From assembly GCF_048544455.1 (NCBI RefSeq), contig NC_133526.1, positions 1,008,001 to 1,072,000 of the forward strand: a stretch of DNA of 64,000 bases, written 5' to 3'. This document shows positions 1-11,836 of this stretch, in pieces. The position numbers and the translations under genes were made by a program. Origin of the DNA: Silene latifolia. Taxonomy: Eukaryota; Streptophyta; Magnoliopsida; Caryophyllales; Caryophyllaceae. Position 1 is the first letter of the stretch; each line of letters begins with the position of its first letter. The notes under the pieces were generated by a model. It was given only the letters and a program-made list of their open reading frames with translations, was not told where the DNA came from and searched no databases.

Positions 1-180
1 TTTAAAAAAAATCTTTTTTCGTCACGAAATTAATAATAAGAGATACGGTTTTTATGTATAGGTTATTTTAAATGGAAAATTAGTTTAATAAATGAAAATA
101 TAATTTGTTTCCATACATAAGTTTGAGCACTTTGTAAGGAAAATTTTAAAGAAGTTGTATTATCTTAGTATATAGGAGGA
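1..180 (-). mobile_element. 5' part of a minus-strand Helitron-like element (cut by window edge)
   Basis: It is homologous to 57626-57805 in copy B, where the whole 369-bp element can be read. On the minus strand its 5' end would be the TC at 180-179, preceded by A. The CTAG 3' end lies off the left edge of the window. No coding sequence is present. Confidence 0.4.
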
Positions 181-3100
181 TTTATATACTTTTTAAATTT
201 GCACCTCATTAATATTTATAAGTTCACTCAATTGTGAATTGTAAATTTTTATTTAAATCGTGAACTTAAATTGTGAATTTTTAAATTTGCACCTCATGAA
301 ACAAAAAAATGAAACGGAAAACTAATAAAAAAAATTATTTAAATTGTGAATTTTTTTTTTAGTGAATGTTTTTTGTTACGAAGTTAATAGTAAGTATGTG
401 TCAAGTTATTCTTTACAGTAATAATTATTGCATTACTGAAAAATTTAGCAACTTATACTTTATAGTTTAATATTAATTTTATTTTATTTTAATGAAAAAA
501 TCTTAATTATGAATTTATTTAAAAAATTAGAGTTTATTTACAAGAATGTATTCATTGAAAAGATAATAGTTTAATGGAAGAAAATTTTATTTATTACCTT
601 ATTTAGCTAGATGCTTTTTAAAGGGAAGACTAAGAAAATTTTTATTCTCTTAGTAATAAGAGGGATTGAATAAATTTCATTGTAAATTAATTAAATAATA
701 ATACGACTCTATTATGCGAATAAAACAAGCCAACTACCCCGCCTATCTCACTTATCTTATCTCCCTTTTATAACTAAGCTCAATACACTACCCTACCCGA
801 TCTACCTAACTTCTCATATCTTCTTCTCATTTAATTTCTGTTAATTATCGAGTTAAACTCAACCAAATTATCTATCTCCAATGTGTTGGATGGATAGCAA
901 TGGGTTGTTTTATTAAGAAATACTTACCCCTCTGTCCTAGTGAATACATTTGACCATTTTGGATTTCATTATTTTTCCGGGTCAAATCATTAAGATTTAA
1001 CAATTATTCGGTTTTGATCGAGTTTGGGTAAGGTGTTATTATTTAGAAATCGGGATCATAGTTCAGTTGCTCAGGACAAGTACGTCGCAGATGAAGTTTT
1101 TCAAATCGGATTCCTTGCAAAGGATAGTTTTGTCAAATTTATTTAGAATAATGGAAAATTAAGCTATATGTAACATTTTTGGCCTATTTGTCATAATTCT
1201 TCACTTTTTTTTTTTACCAATTTATTAGTACACTCTATAATTTTTAATCAATTTGGCAAACCACCTCCACTTTTTTACCAATTTAATAGTTTGGCCCATT
1301 ATTATGTAAAGACGTCTAAATCGTCTAAGTCATGCCTTATCGATTCATAAGATATACTCTGCATATATACAAGTAGTATACAACAAGTGTACATATATGT
1401 AAACCTAGTTAGATCAATAACTAAGGCCATCTTACACACGTACTAATAATCTCTCTATTCGAGTCAATTGTTTACTTATATCATTTTAAATTCTCTCAAT
1501 CAATTATTTATCTTTTTTATTTTAGGAATATCTTTGATTGATAACTTGATACTCCATATTACACACTCCATTTGATCAACTTGTCACCTAATAATTGGTC
1601 AATTGTTCTTCTTTTCTTGGTCGTTGTGCCAAAAATAAAGATAAACAAATGGAACATAGAAAATTGTATTTAAGAAACCTATATACATAAAAATCTAAAA
1701 ATAATTTCAAAAATTTATACTATCTAATTTCAAACATTAATTTAAACATTTTAAGAGGACTACCTAAATCCCTAAAAAGTAATAATTATGAAAGATAATT
1801 TGGTTAAACTGATTAACCAAATTATCTATCTTCAACTTGTTGGATGCAGCAATTGGTTGATTATTGAAGAAATACTTACCCCCTCTGTCCCAGTGAATAG
1901 TTGACGGAGGGAGTACATACAAGATTGCCCGTCAAAGCTGAACAAGTAGTGCTCCAAATGTGTATGTACGTATCTAGAGCGTATGTTTTCAATTAGCCGC
2001 TGCCTATTACAAAGCTTATGGATTTGGGTATATATGTATCCTCTGTTGACGACTACAAATTAGTGATAAAATACTTATTAGTTTTTGATTTAGCGGTTGA
2101 GAGGTTTGATGTGATTAAAGTCGATTGCAAAATTATGTACTAGACCTACGTAACACATAATGCATGGTTTTAACGTTCAATGATGTGTTCACGATTGCAA
2201 AATATGTTGGTTCCAAGCTAATTAGTTTCTTCTCCGTTTCTTATTGAGGACTCAGAGGTCAGAGCCATTGTTGTTTGCTCCTTGCCTTCTAGTTCAAGAC
2301 CATCCATCAAGATCGGAAACGCCTTAATTTAATTTAATATAATGCTTAGAATATCAATTGCCTTAATGTTCATCCTAAATTACAAGTTAGTTATACTAGG
2401 CAAATAAATAAGCTGGTTGATAATATGGAGTAACAACTGAAACGCCTTAATTTAATGCTTAGAATATCAATTGCCTTAATGTTCAACATTTCAGAATGCT
2501 GCAAACTCTTTCTCATTTCGTACATGATGTTCAACATTTCCTAACATACCTTATAGTCTTATACCTACTACCTAAAGTTTGAAAGTGCGGTATGTAGTTA
2601 GATTCAGCAAGTTAGTTTTCTTACCGAGTTCGATCTGTTTGCTCAATATTTTCAAGGGCGTCTAACACCCCGTGCAACCACGGACAGAGGAACCGGGCCT
2701 TCGCTTTTGAACACCTAATTTATAAGCCTTATTGATTAAATTCAATACAAAAATTGAAGTATAATACCCTTGTGCATTCATATTTAGGACCTCATTTTTT
2801 CTCGGTGCACCGGGCCTCCATTTGTACTTTCAAAATAAAATAATAAAGTTAATCTATACTTTCAAAATTTTGAAATATAGAAGGCTCATATAATTTTAGA
2901 AACTTAAATAAGTATACTTTTAATATGAAATTGTTTAACTAGAAGAGAGGAGAGTTTATTACTTTGATTCAAAACTTCATTTTTAAAGATAATTAAATTT
3001 AAAACTAGATAATTAATTAACATGAAAATAGTCTTTTTTTTAAAAAAAAAACCATAAAGGTTATATCATATCATGCAAATAAGAAGAAATAACGCCCACA

Positions 3101-3380
3101 AATTCATACGGAAAATTTCCCGTCCAGACACGCCTACCAATGCTCCATGGAGTAGCATGAGCCACCACATGCGCAAGCTTATTAAAGTTCTACTAGAAGT
3201 CTAGAATACGTAAATAAAACCAAATCGAATAAATTACAAAAATTCCAAATATCGTCATAGAGTAGGAAAAGCTCGCTTCTCCCTTTCTTTCGCTTCTTCA
3301 TATCATTAACTACCCCGAGACAATCGCTTAACATGAAAATAGTCTTAATTGTCAATAATAACAAATTTAAAAGAACATAC

Positions 3381-3409
3381 CCGTGTAATTTGCACGAGTT
3401 TAAGACTAG
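3381..3409 (+). mobile_element. Helitron-type 3' terminus (hairpin plus CTAG)
   Basis: A short imperfect hairpin (CCGTG, loop, TGCACG) is followed by a T/A-rich spacer and ends in CTAG with T as the next base, which is the layout of Helitron 3' ends. Copy B carries the same terminus at 62987-63015. The matching 5' TC end is not certain; one candidate is the TC at 2853. Confidence 0.45.
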
Positions 3410-4362
3410 TAACTAATTATAATAAAAACCGACAAGAAAAGAGAAGAAGAAGAACGGAATTTTTGCACCCTCAACATGTAATTTGGGACATCTCCCGAGT
3501 AGTTAGATGTAGATTTGAACAAGAGTATGTTATCAACGGTTTTCGCAATTTGAAAAAGTTTCCATCTTTAAAAAACAAACACGTTTTTTATCGCTTCGCG
3601 AAGGGTAGTTTTGAAAACAAGATTGTGACTTTGTTTCTTAACGAAATTTTGGTTTAAAAGATGTTCTGGATTTTTGGGAGTGTGAGTTTGTGACTTAAAG
3701 CAAAGAATTGGTACAAAAATGATGATTTATGGATTAAAATGGAGGGAAAACAGTTCTGGTTCAAAACTGGAGCGAACTTGTGCTCGAATTCTCACCTAAG
3801 CTCGTGTATGAACAAAGGAAGGGAGGTCTCGAGGGAGAGGCGAGAGTTCGGGTTCGCAAAACAGGGGAGAGAAACTCGGGTTTAAAACGCATCAAGAATC
3901 GAGTCCAAACAAGCTAGAAACAAGCTTGAAATCGGATTTAATCAAATTGAATATCAAGTCGAAATTTTGAGGTAAAAATCAAGTCTTTGAATTTTGAACT
4001 TAAAATCGAGTTAAAATATTATATTTAAAACAATAATTAAAATAATTTAAAATCAACTAAGAATCTCAAAATGAAATTTATTTTGAAACACACTACCCAA
4101 TTATACAATTAAATTTGGAACACACAAATAACTATCAGAAATAAAAATAGGGAATGTTTAAGCAGCAAATTATCCAACCTTTACAAAATCTTTAAAATTT
4201 GATGTAATGTAAAAAATGTGTAATCAAAATCCAATTTGTTTTTATTTTTGTATATCTTTTAAAAGAAAGAGAAAAAAGGGGCTCACTCTGGTTCATTTTG
4301 TTAATGTGATCTTTACATGGTACCGTCCATGTGGATGAACAACCATTCCTTTTTTTTTTCAA

Positions 4363-4545
4363 TAGGTCTTGGTATAGACGGGTGGGGCGAACAGACGGGT
4401 AAAGACCTCTAATAAAATGGGTAGGGGGGTAAGGTGGGACACCCCCCATGTGCTTCCCACTTTATGATAAATGAATATTTTGTGAGGGAAAATAGTATCC
4501 GTCTATACGTATAGACGGATAGTGTCCGTCTATAATGAGAATTTG
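4363..4545 (+). repeat. MITE-like repeat with nested foldback
   Basis: The segment ends in a foldback built from GTATCCGTC and GACGGATA around 4496-4531. A diverged copy in the opposite orientation lies at about 5510-5640. They share the blocks AAGGTGGG, CCCCCATGTG and TTGTGAG plus the terminal foldback. It is non-coding, and I cannot assign a transposon superfamily. Confidence 0.45.
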
Positions 4546-5499
4546 TGTTTTTTTTTAGAGTTGAGTTAATTAAAATTATTATTAAAATTTTGATTTTGAT
4601 TAAATTTTTCTTTTACATAATAAATTTTAACGATTTGCGAAAACATTTTGCAGATGATCATTCCTTAAACTCCTAAAATGCAATTTAGTTGATTAATGAG
4701 ATATTTTTATGACGAAAATGCAAAGTTCGTACTATTAATGTCTAAGTTGAAAAATTGGATTATTTTTAGAAGACTTAACAAAGATCGAGTTATTTTCGTT
4801 AATTTGCCTATTTTGTATTAAAGGTCTTAGATTAACTCCGAGTCATAAAATAACACGTCTATCAAAATTAACCGTAACTCAATCCAAAATCTTTTCCGAA
4901 ACCCCGAAATAAAAATAAACAAGGGCCGTCAAAAATCAAAATGGAATGAGCAGTCATTATCAAATTCGAAATACATTTGAACCTTGATTTTCCCAAATTC
5001 GAAATGATGGAACCCGTCGAAGATGTTTAACATGCATATATGGAGATTCTTTTTAACTTCAACGAGGACCATTCTTTTAAAGAAAGGACAAAATTCATTG
5101 TTCCAAATCATATTCTTTTTCTAACTTAAATTACTTTATTGTTTTTGTTCTCTCGCTAGTATCCAATTCTCATCGAATGTCGTCATCATCCAAAATCTTT
5201 TCCGAAACCCCCAAATAAAAATCAAAATGGAATCAGCAGTCATTATCAATCTTCTTTATCATCATCTTATCAACGTTGTTATCGTCTTCATCAATCCATC
5301 ATCCTCATTTTCTCAACCTTAGATTCTGATAAAAAGAAGAATAATAAAAGCAAAAGGCATGTTCATTAGATGAGGATGAGGATGAGGATCCGTGGAAATA
5401 GTTAGGTGATTGATTTTAGTTTGTTAGATGAGGATCACGTGGAAATAGGTAGGTGATCATGTGGGATTGTATGTAGTTAGATGCCTATTATTCAACACA
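4546..5499. other. Intergenic, with a short direct duplication
   Basis: No gene is seen. A block of about 80 bases starting with CCAAAATCTTTTCCGAAACC near 4884 recurs in shortened form near 5190-5251, so this is a local direct duplication. Further right, two copies of a GATGAGG...GTGGAAATAG block (5367-5413 and 5420-5463) resemble the sequence just before the TATA box of the dioxygenase gene. Confidence 0.5.
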
Positions 5500-5640
5500 A
5501 AATCTCATTGAACACGGCACGTATCCGTCACTTTGGAGTGACGGATACCATTTTCTCTCACAAATGACCCAAATAGAGGAGAGAGGGAAACACATGGGGG
5601 TGACCCCACCTTGTCCCCCCCTATTCGTTTTGTGAGTGGC
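5500..5640 (-). repeat. Inverted partner of the 4363-4545 MITE-like repeat
   Basis: Read on the minus strand, it follows the same order as 4420-4515: AAGGTGG, CCCCCATGTG, TTGTGAGAG, then the GTATCCGTCAC...GTGACGGATAC foldback. It abuts the LINE fragment to its right, so an open frame on the minus strand runs through both without being one gene. Confidence 0.4.
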
Positions 5641-5874
5641 ATTACCCTGCTCATTTGCTTCGAGTTCGAGGTTTGGTCTCATTCCCAACCAATAACCCGA
5701 CTTTACGGTGTAGTCCCCATTCCTGCTAGGCCACCAATAGAGTTGGTCTTCGGGTAAATCTCTGCTTAACGGGATTTCATGTATCCTCCTGACCTCCTCT
5801 TCCAAAAACAGAGCACTCAAAATATCTTCTCGCCAAGAACCCCTATTCGCATCAATGAGCTCGGCCACATACAT
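5641..5874 (-). pseudogene. LINE (L1-like) reverse-transcriptase 3'-region fragment
   Basis: The minus-strand translation contains VAELIDANRGSWREDIL, then IPLSRDLPEDQLYWWPSRNG and YTVKSGYWL. This matches the segment before the zinc-binding (zf-RVT) region in plant L1-type LINE ORF2 proteins: the pattern IPLS...D.L.W..s.nG.YTVKSgY. Only about 80 residues survive. The RT core, endonuclease and poly(A) end are missing. It is a dead remnant from a non-LTR retrotransposon and abuts a MITE-like repeat at its 3' side. Confidence 0.65.
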
Positions 5875-6017
5875 AGACGGGTTCCCTTATCATATACACA
5901 TCTTTGTTCGAGTTATTAGTTCCGTGGTTTGTGCAAAAAACGACCCGCAATATCGCCGTTCGCTAAGAATTTCGGTTTCACAAAAATCCATTTATATTGA
6001 TAGTGACTGATATACAG

Positions 6018-6084
6018 CAGGAATTATGGTAATAGTGTAATACAATACGGTAGGAATTATGGTAATAGTGTAAGCAAAAAGTTC
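6018..6084. repeat. Short tandem duplication upstream of the dioxygenase gene
   Basis: The unit AGGAATTATGGTAATAGTGT appears twice, about 33 bases apart, separated by a short linker. It lies about 250 bp upstream of the TATA box. No function is inferred. Confidence 0.7.
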
Positions 6085-6240
6085 ATTAATTCCATCTAGC
6101 ATCAATATGAGCGGCAACGGCTTAAAGAAGAAAAAGAAGAACAGTTACAACACGTCTTCGTTATTATCCTCACCTTCCAATTATTCTCTCAACACTTAAG
6201 TTACATCGCAGGATATAGTAGAACGAATCGTTGGTTTGAT

Positions 6241-6291
6241 TGTTAGATGAGGCGTGGAAATAGGTGGTAGGTGATCATGTGTGTATAAATA
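6241..6291 (+). promoter_or_regulatory. Core promoter with TATA box of the dioxygenase gene
   Basis: TATAAATA lies at 6284-6291, about 350 bases before the ATG at 6641. The 40 bases before it are a diverged copy of 5420-5463. In that distal copy a G-box CACGTG (5436-5441) is intact; here four bases are missing and the G-box is lost. The leader after the TATA box is pyrimidine- and CA-rich, as expected for a plant 5' UTR. Confidence 0.5.
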
Positions 6292-6640
6292 CCCCCACAG
6301 ATTCTTCAAAATTTTCATAACCAAAACATCTCCAACATCAACTGCATCCACTGCATATATAACAGTTGACTGTTAGTTGACTAATATAACAGAATCTCTA
6401 TATATACACTTGTACTCCTTACAATTGTAAACATAAGTTTCATAATACAATTTACTCAGATTACTCATTATCATATTCTCTCATCTATATTCTCTCTACA
6501 ATACAATTCATACATTTCTATACATCTTCATTACAATCATAAATCTTCATCTTCAACCTATGTTACTAGATTAATACTAATCTTCTTCACCTACTTTCTT
6601 TCTTCCTAAGTTGCAGGAAATCAAAAAAAAAAACAAAAAA

Positions 6641-8682
6641 ATGAGACTATTAGCGGAATTCCTAAGTGAAGGTAACCAATTCCCATTAGATTATAAATTG
6701 CTCGACCGTGAATTACCTATTCCTTTATATGAGGAACCAATCCACGACCTGCGAGTAGCTGACCTGGTGTGTTTGAGTTGGGGTACGAATCCTCGGCCAC
6801 CAATAGTCCTCGACTCCGTCTATCAAGCAGCCATATCTGATGGCATATTTCAAGTATGCTCAAATATTCTCATTTCCCTTCTCTTATCTTATCTTCAAAA
6901 TTTGAACTAGTTAATAACAAATTAATTTCGATCCATTTACTAATCACGGTAATTTTTATTGGATTTTTTTTTTTGTTGATAAATGCAATCATTTTGTCGT
7001 AGGAAAGACTAAAGAGGACAGAGGCCGTTTGTTAATGGAGTATATATTTTTATATATGAACTTATTAAGGCCATGTAGAGTTTGTTACGTGTGGTTTATG
7101 AGGCCACTCTAATTTATAAGTTCGCTTTTTTTATCGACTTTATTTAAACGACTTGCTTAATATTAATTTTGATCCATTTACTAATCATTGGTAATTTTTA
7201 TTTTGATGGGTTAAATTATTTTAAAAACGTAAAGATATGATTGTGATTTGAGACGGAGGGAGTATAAATTTGGGTTGGATATATTAATTTATTAATTATT
7301 TTAATTGCGTGTTAATTAAAAATGTAGAGTGAATTAACTGGATATGAGTGATTGTTTATATAATCTTTTAAGCACATAATGTTGTTCTTGATAATTTAAC
7401 ACTTAGTTTTACGTAATTACAAGGTCACCAATCATGGAATCACCCCAAGAGTGATGGAAAGGGCCATGCAGGGTGCAACAAACTTTTTTGAATTACCCAT
7501 TTATCAACTCAAGAGCAAGGCTGCAGAATTAAAAAGTGAATATTCCGACAGTTATTCCAGCAGTTATGTCCATTTTTCAGGAATTCATGATAGAGCAAAA
7601 TATTGGAGGGACACTGTGTTCTTCTACTGGCCCTCACAAACCTCACAAACCGTAAATATCCCTGATCATGCATCCAAATTCAAGTAAGTTTTGTTAATAA
7701 TTTAACAATTACTTTTACTTTGGACGGGTATATCTGTCTAAAGTGTAGACGGATCAAATATATGACCACTTTACATAATAAGACAAGGTGGTAACATCCA
7801 ACTTATTATTTGTCTTATTATAAAATTAGTGTAATATTTGACCACAACGACTTTTGCACGGATAGAAGTGAGAATTCGTGATAATTTAAACGAGTCTTAC
7901 TTAACTTATTTAAGTGGGCTTGGTCATAAAAGTGTAGTAATATGGATAATAGATGACAAATTAGATGCCCATAGGCCGACCGGCTATGAGCCTATGACCA
8001 CAAACAAAAATATTTTCCCTGTGAGCTTGGCGAAAGCTATTATACACTAATTATTTCTCAGCAAATTTTAAGAGAAAATTTAACTAATATACACCAATTG
8101 TTTTCCATATGTAGCTCTTCTGTTGGATACTATGCTTCAAAAGTCAGACCACTTGCTGAAAAATTAATAAGTTTCATCAGTGAACGTCTTGAACTTGGCG
8201 AAAGCTATTTTGATGAGCAAGGACTCACGTCGGTGAGAAGGCTAAATATAAACTCGTATCCGCGCTGTCCACAACCTGCATTAACTTGCGGAATACCTCA
8301 GCATATAAATCCCGATCTGCTAACGATCACATTTGAAAGTAGTGGTGCGCACGGGATACAAGTGTTTAAAAACAATCAATGGCAGAGCGTAAAGGCTCAA
8401 CCAAATGCATTGATTGTGACACTAGGAAGTCAAATGCAGGTTGTGAGTAACAATGTGCTCAAAGCACCCGTTCATAGAGTGCTTGTGAACGCTGAAAGGG
8501 GACGTACATCAATCAGTTATGCCATAGCCCCAAGTAATGACACCGACGTGAAACCTGCTGCCATTGGCCGCCCAGGAGCAGAACCCCAGCGCTACAGTAG
8601 CTACAAATATTCTGATTATCTTGTGGATCACATGACGAATTATAGAGACGCAACCTCAGTTGTATCGCATTTTGAAGTGTAA
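6641..8682 (+). CDS. 2-oxoglutarate/Fe(II)-dependent dioxygenase, three exons, H-x-N variant
   Basis: Model: exon 1 6641-6853, exon 2 7424-7683, exon 3 8115-8682. The junctions are GT-AG and the frame is open for 346 residues, within the family's usual 330-360. The ATG at 6641 is the first in frame. Residues 60-80 carry the DIOX_N pattern (GIFQVTNHGI). Residues 205-295 form the catalytic jelly-roll part: PRCPQP, then H221-I-N223, H278 (APVHRVL) and R288-T-S290, which should bind 2-oxoglutarate. The family ligand set is H-x-D...H, so N223 (codon AAT, 8308-8310) replaces the iron-binding Asp. The usual GDQLQV is also GSQMQV here. These are soluble enzymes of specialised or hormone metabolism; I cannot assign a substrate. 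The substitution may abolish or change activity, so this could be a recent pseudogene with an intact frame. Confidence 0.85.
7684..8114 (+). other. Intron 2 of the dioxygenase gene, with MITE-like sequence
   Basis: The intron starts GTAAGT and ends TAG. Bases 7725-7830 resemble the nearby TAGACGGAT-type MITE-like repeats. A 16-base block, CTTGGCGAAAGCTATT (about 8026-8041), recurs inside exon 3 (about 8193-8208). Confidence 0.6.
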
Positions 8683-9291
8683 TTTGTTGAAAGTTGATTT
8701 CGGAAAGTAAAAGAACTTGGATTTTAGACATTTAGTGATGGTTATTGTCTTATTCGTTTTAGTTGAATGTGGATTCATATTGTGGGACCTAAAGGCTTTT
8801 AGTTTGAGACTTTTAAGTACAAGCAGGGTCAAATACTTGGGTGCACTTTCATTGGAAAAAGATCATTATATGACAGTTTGAAATTCATCTCAAAACTTGT
8901 TTTGTGCTTTTTAAAATTAAGATTTTCAACATATTGAAACGAACAAGTATAAGCTTTGTTTCTCTTGTTCATGATTGAGACTAACGCAGAAAAAGTAGGC
9001 TTACGAAGACAAAGATGAAGAAGAGAGTAAATTTAGAGGGAATGATTGAATTGCAGAGAAATGTTAAAGCTGATTTTATAACTTGGAGATGAGATTGAGA
9101 AATTAGGAAATTAGGGATTTGTAGTTTGGATTTTGGAAAGTGTTCGAGTTATGGCGGTGTTTTGTGTGTTCGTCTAACGGCAAACTCCTACTGCTTTACT
9201 TTTGTGCGCGTTTTAGCTGCAATAGTAAACGCATCTTCTTTTAATTGTTTCTTAGTTCGGAAAAAAATGGAATTTCCATTACCATTGTATA
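8683..9291 (+). other. 3' flank of the dioxygenase gene
   Basis: AT-rich sequence following the stop codon, presumably 3' UTR and intergenic DNA. I see no further gene and no clear repeat. Confidence 0.4.
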
Positions 9292-9805
9292 GACCTCTCA
9301 AACGGGTCGGGTCCTGGGTCGGGTCAGAATACGGGTCATGGGTGGTCGAGGGTCGAAATACGGGTCAAGAAATAATTTTTAACGTCTTTTTAAAACGATT
9401 TTTTTAATTTACAAAATTATTTTTTAAAAAGTAAAATATATTTAAAATTATTATTTTAATCATATTCATCATATACAATAATTATATTGATATAATTATT
9501 AAAATAAAGTTTTTTAATAATTATTTTATTATTAAATATTATAAAAGTTATATAAAATTGACTTTTTGGTTGAATTTTTAATTTTAAGTAATAAAAAATA
9601 ATTTTTTAACTATATTTTCAAATATTAATATTTTTACTAAAATTCATGATTTACCCTTGACCCAACGGGTCGGGTCTCGATCCTAAAATAACGGGTCATT
9701 TCGGGTACGGATCAAACGAGCCGCGGGTCTAAAAAACCGGGTATGTAACCCAAAAAACGGGTCGGGCAGGTCGGGTTTTCGAGTCGGGTCGAATTTTGAC
9801 AGGTC
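9292..9805. mobile_element. GGGTC-rich MITE-like element, weak terminal inverted repeats
   Basis: The ends are GACCTCTCAAA on the left and TTTGACAGGTC on the right, a 10-of-11 inverted match. Both flanks are dense in GGGTC/ACGGGTC units, and the core is AT-rich. No clean target-site duplication is visible. The style resembles non-autonomous hAT-type elements in plants. It has no coding capacity. Confidence 0.45.
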
Positions 9806-11541
9806 ACAGATCAATGCAGTTAGTGTAACCGATATAGCAGCACTACTTTCTGGCTGTTCAGAAGGTCATCAATGCTGTGATTATGTGATTGATGAGGGTC
9901 TCATCCCCGAAGGCAATTGAATTTTTTTTTCCCGATTTTTTGCGTAACCCAGGTTCCAGACTAACACGACATCCTTTAGGATGAAAATGTTGTCTTTTAG
10001 GACATCACAATGCAAGACTAACACATTGTTACTACGCAAGACTAACACAACATCACAACGCACTTTGCAGGTTATCTCATTTAATTGAAGATTTCTTCTT
10101 TGGCTATTTTACATATTTTAAAGGGCGGGAACGACTATAAACATGTTTCTGCTGTTATGAGCTTTTTTAAAAATTAAAGAGGAACTTACTATGCTCATAA
10201 TCACTTCTATTTGTGTGGAAACATTAATTCATCGTGCTGAAATTGAGAATATGCCGAGAGTTTGAGCCATTTCGTATGCAGTAGTGAGTAGTCTTCTTGA
10301 GCCATTTCACAAGCTTGTGACGGAATAGTGTCGTCACAAATGAGAATTTGTGAAATATCAGATCACATGGCATATTTGTAATTACCGGGGTATAAGTTGT
10401 CTCGTAATGTACTTGCAATTTGGTCGAGAATAAGAAAGGTCAATTTCGAGTTGTGTTTGCAAGATAGAAAAAAGATAAATGTATTAAACCTTTTAACTTT
10501 TTTTGGACCACACAAACCACTCTACCCACGTGTAAATGAAATTGGAGCACACAAAACCTTCCAAAAAAAGAATGAGAGAAGAAAATCCGACTATCATAAA
10601 ACAAAAAAAAAGATGAAAAAAATAAACGACTAAAAAGAAGTCTGTAGAAAAAAATATTTATCTTACTCGTATTTTGAGCATAACCCGATTCGTCAATGAT
10701 AAATTGGGCTTCACATAAAGCCACAAGTTAAATAAATTAAATCGGGCTGCTTCACATGAGTCCATCATCTCTACTTGCATCCATACACTTCTCGTTCTAC
10801 GAGTTGAGCATCGGGTTAATCCAAAATCCGTAGCTCTTAAACTCATTGTTTTCAGTTTGCAGGAGAAGTGGATGGAGGAGCATCTTATGCTCTTACAAGA
10901 GGTTATTGACCTATTTTTATTCTTTCTTGTGTTAAATGAACCTCAAGAACAATACCGAGTACACAATCTCTGGGAAGGGGTATACGATACCTTATTTATG
11001 GAGTATAACTCCAGTAACTTGGTCACATCACATGAAAAAGAATCATGAACTAATAATCCATGACATCTGTGGCCAACATTGTATGGAAAATCAGATGCAC
11101 TATTTAATTCTGACAGTTTTATTCTGTTTGGCAAAAGACTGTAAACAATCAGAACAATATATGCATCACTACAAAAATGCAAGTAAACGGAGGACAAAAA
11201 ACACCATAGCTTTTAATAAACACGAGATGGGTCTGGCCTTACCCGCGGTGGAGGAGAGAAGTCTAACTCACAAGCCCAAGAATGCTCTTATCTCCCAAAA
11301 CCAATTGGCAATGGGAGAAACACCCCTAGGCCTTATAAGATAGACAATCTCTCTCTTTTTCACCGATGTGGGACTCACAAGTGGATTTATACTCCAACAG
11401 CTTTGCTGGTACCTTTCCTTCCGAACTGAGATCGTCCCATTTTTGTGTCCCATCTCTTATCCCACTAATTTTATTTTATGACACATCGTCCCTTGAACAA
11501 TTAGTAAATATGGTAATAATTTATGTCATAGTAGATACGAC
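9806..11541. other. Intergenic, no recognised gene
   Basis: The open frames at 10857-11048 and 10936-11343 overlap each other, resemble no family I know and have no clear gene context. I do not call them. Confidence 0.4.
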
Positions 11542-11572
11542 GTAAATGTAGAATGATTATAATTGTATTGAT

Positions 11573-11836
11573 TGATAGATGAACCATCTCAACCAAAACC
11601 TTAAGGTGATGGTTGAGGCCCAACTATTATAAATATTCCTATTACGCTCCCTCACTCAAATGCCCGTTGGGCTTGAAGAGTGGTTAGTTGTGGGCTTGAA
11701 GAGTGGTTAGTTGTGCATCGGCTCCCCCGTACCGTGTGCTGGGTTTCCACTTCGAGTTTTTGAGGAGTTTTGAGGTTGCCAGGATTCGAACCCGTGACAT
11801 ATGGTCACACTGGCTCTGATACCATGATAGATGAAC
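11573..11836 (-). mobile_element. TRIM element, one terminal repeat truncated
   Basis: It is nearly identical to the complete TRIM at 31791-32091. It starts TGATAGATGAACC and carries the primer site GCTCTGATACCA (11813-11824; reverse complement TGGTATCAGAGC). Its right terminal repeat stops after 12 bases (11825-11836), exactly where the Copia integrase sequence resumes. A local tandem duplication of GGGCTTGAAGAGTGGTTAG at about 11668-11713 is absent from the other copy. Confidence 0.8.

Larger units (their letters stand above)
1..4392. repeat. Copy A of a long direct repeat (partner at 57626-64000)
   Basis: This AT-rich block matches 57626-64000 in the same orientation, with roughly 2 percent base differences in the first 300 bases. 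Position 1 aligns with about 57626, and position 4392 aligns with the last base of the window, so neither outer boundary can be seen. Copy A lacks a 182-bp hAT-like insertion and a 1688-bp Helitron that copy B carries. It has about 240 bp (2093-2330) missing from copy B. It holds Helitron-type termini at 1-180 and 3381-3409 and a degraded Stowaway-like foldback near 1873-1916. I see no host gene in it. Confidence 0.9.

Noticed and set aside
3349-3657. 102-residue frame, also present at 62955-63263 with one residue changed
   Set aside because: Its conservation follows from the 4-kb duplication. It crosses a Helitron-type terminus and resembles no protein family I know.
5488-5874. 128-residue minus-strand frame as a gene
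   Set aside because: It is a LINE fragment fused by chance to a MITE-like repeat, not one coding unit.
6611-6640. Upstream extension of the dioxygenase frame
   Set aside because: It has no ATG; the first in-frame ATG is at 6641.
10857-11343. Overlapping frames of 63 and 135 residues
   Set aside because: Two registers compete over the same bases, with no recognisable motif, promoter or splice context.
11785-11805. tRNA-like B-box in the TRIM as a tRNA gene or SINE
   Set aside because: No A-box or tRNA fold. The segment sits between LTR-like repeats with a primer site, so the TRIM reading explains it better.
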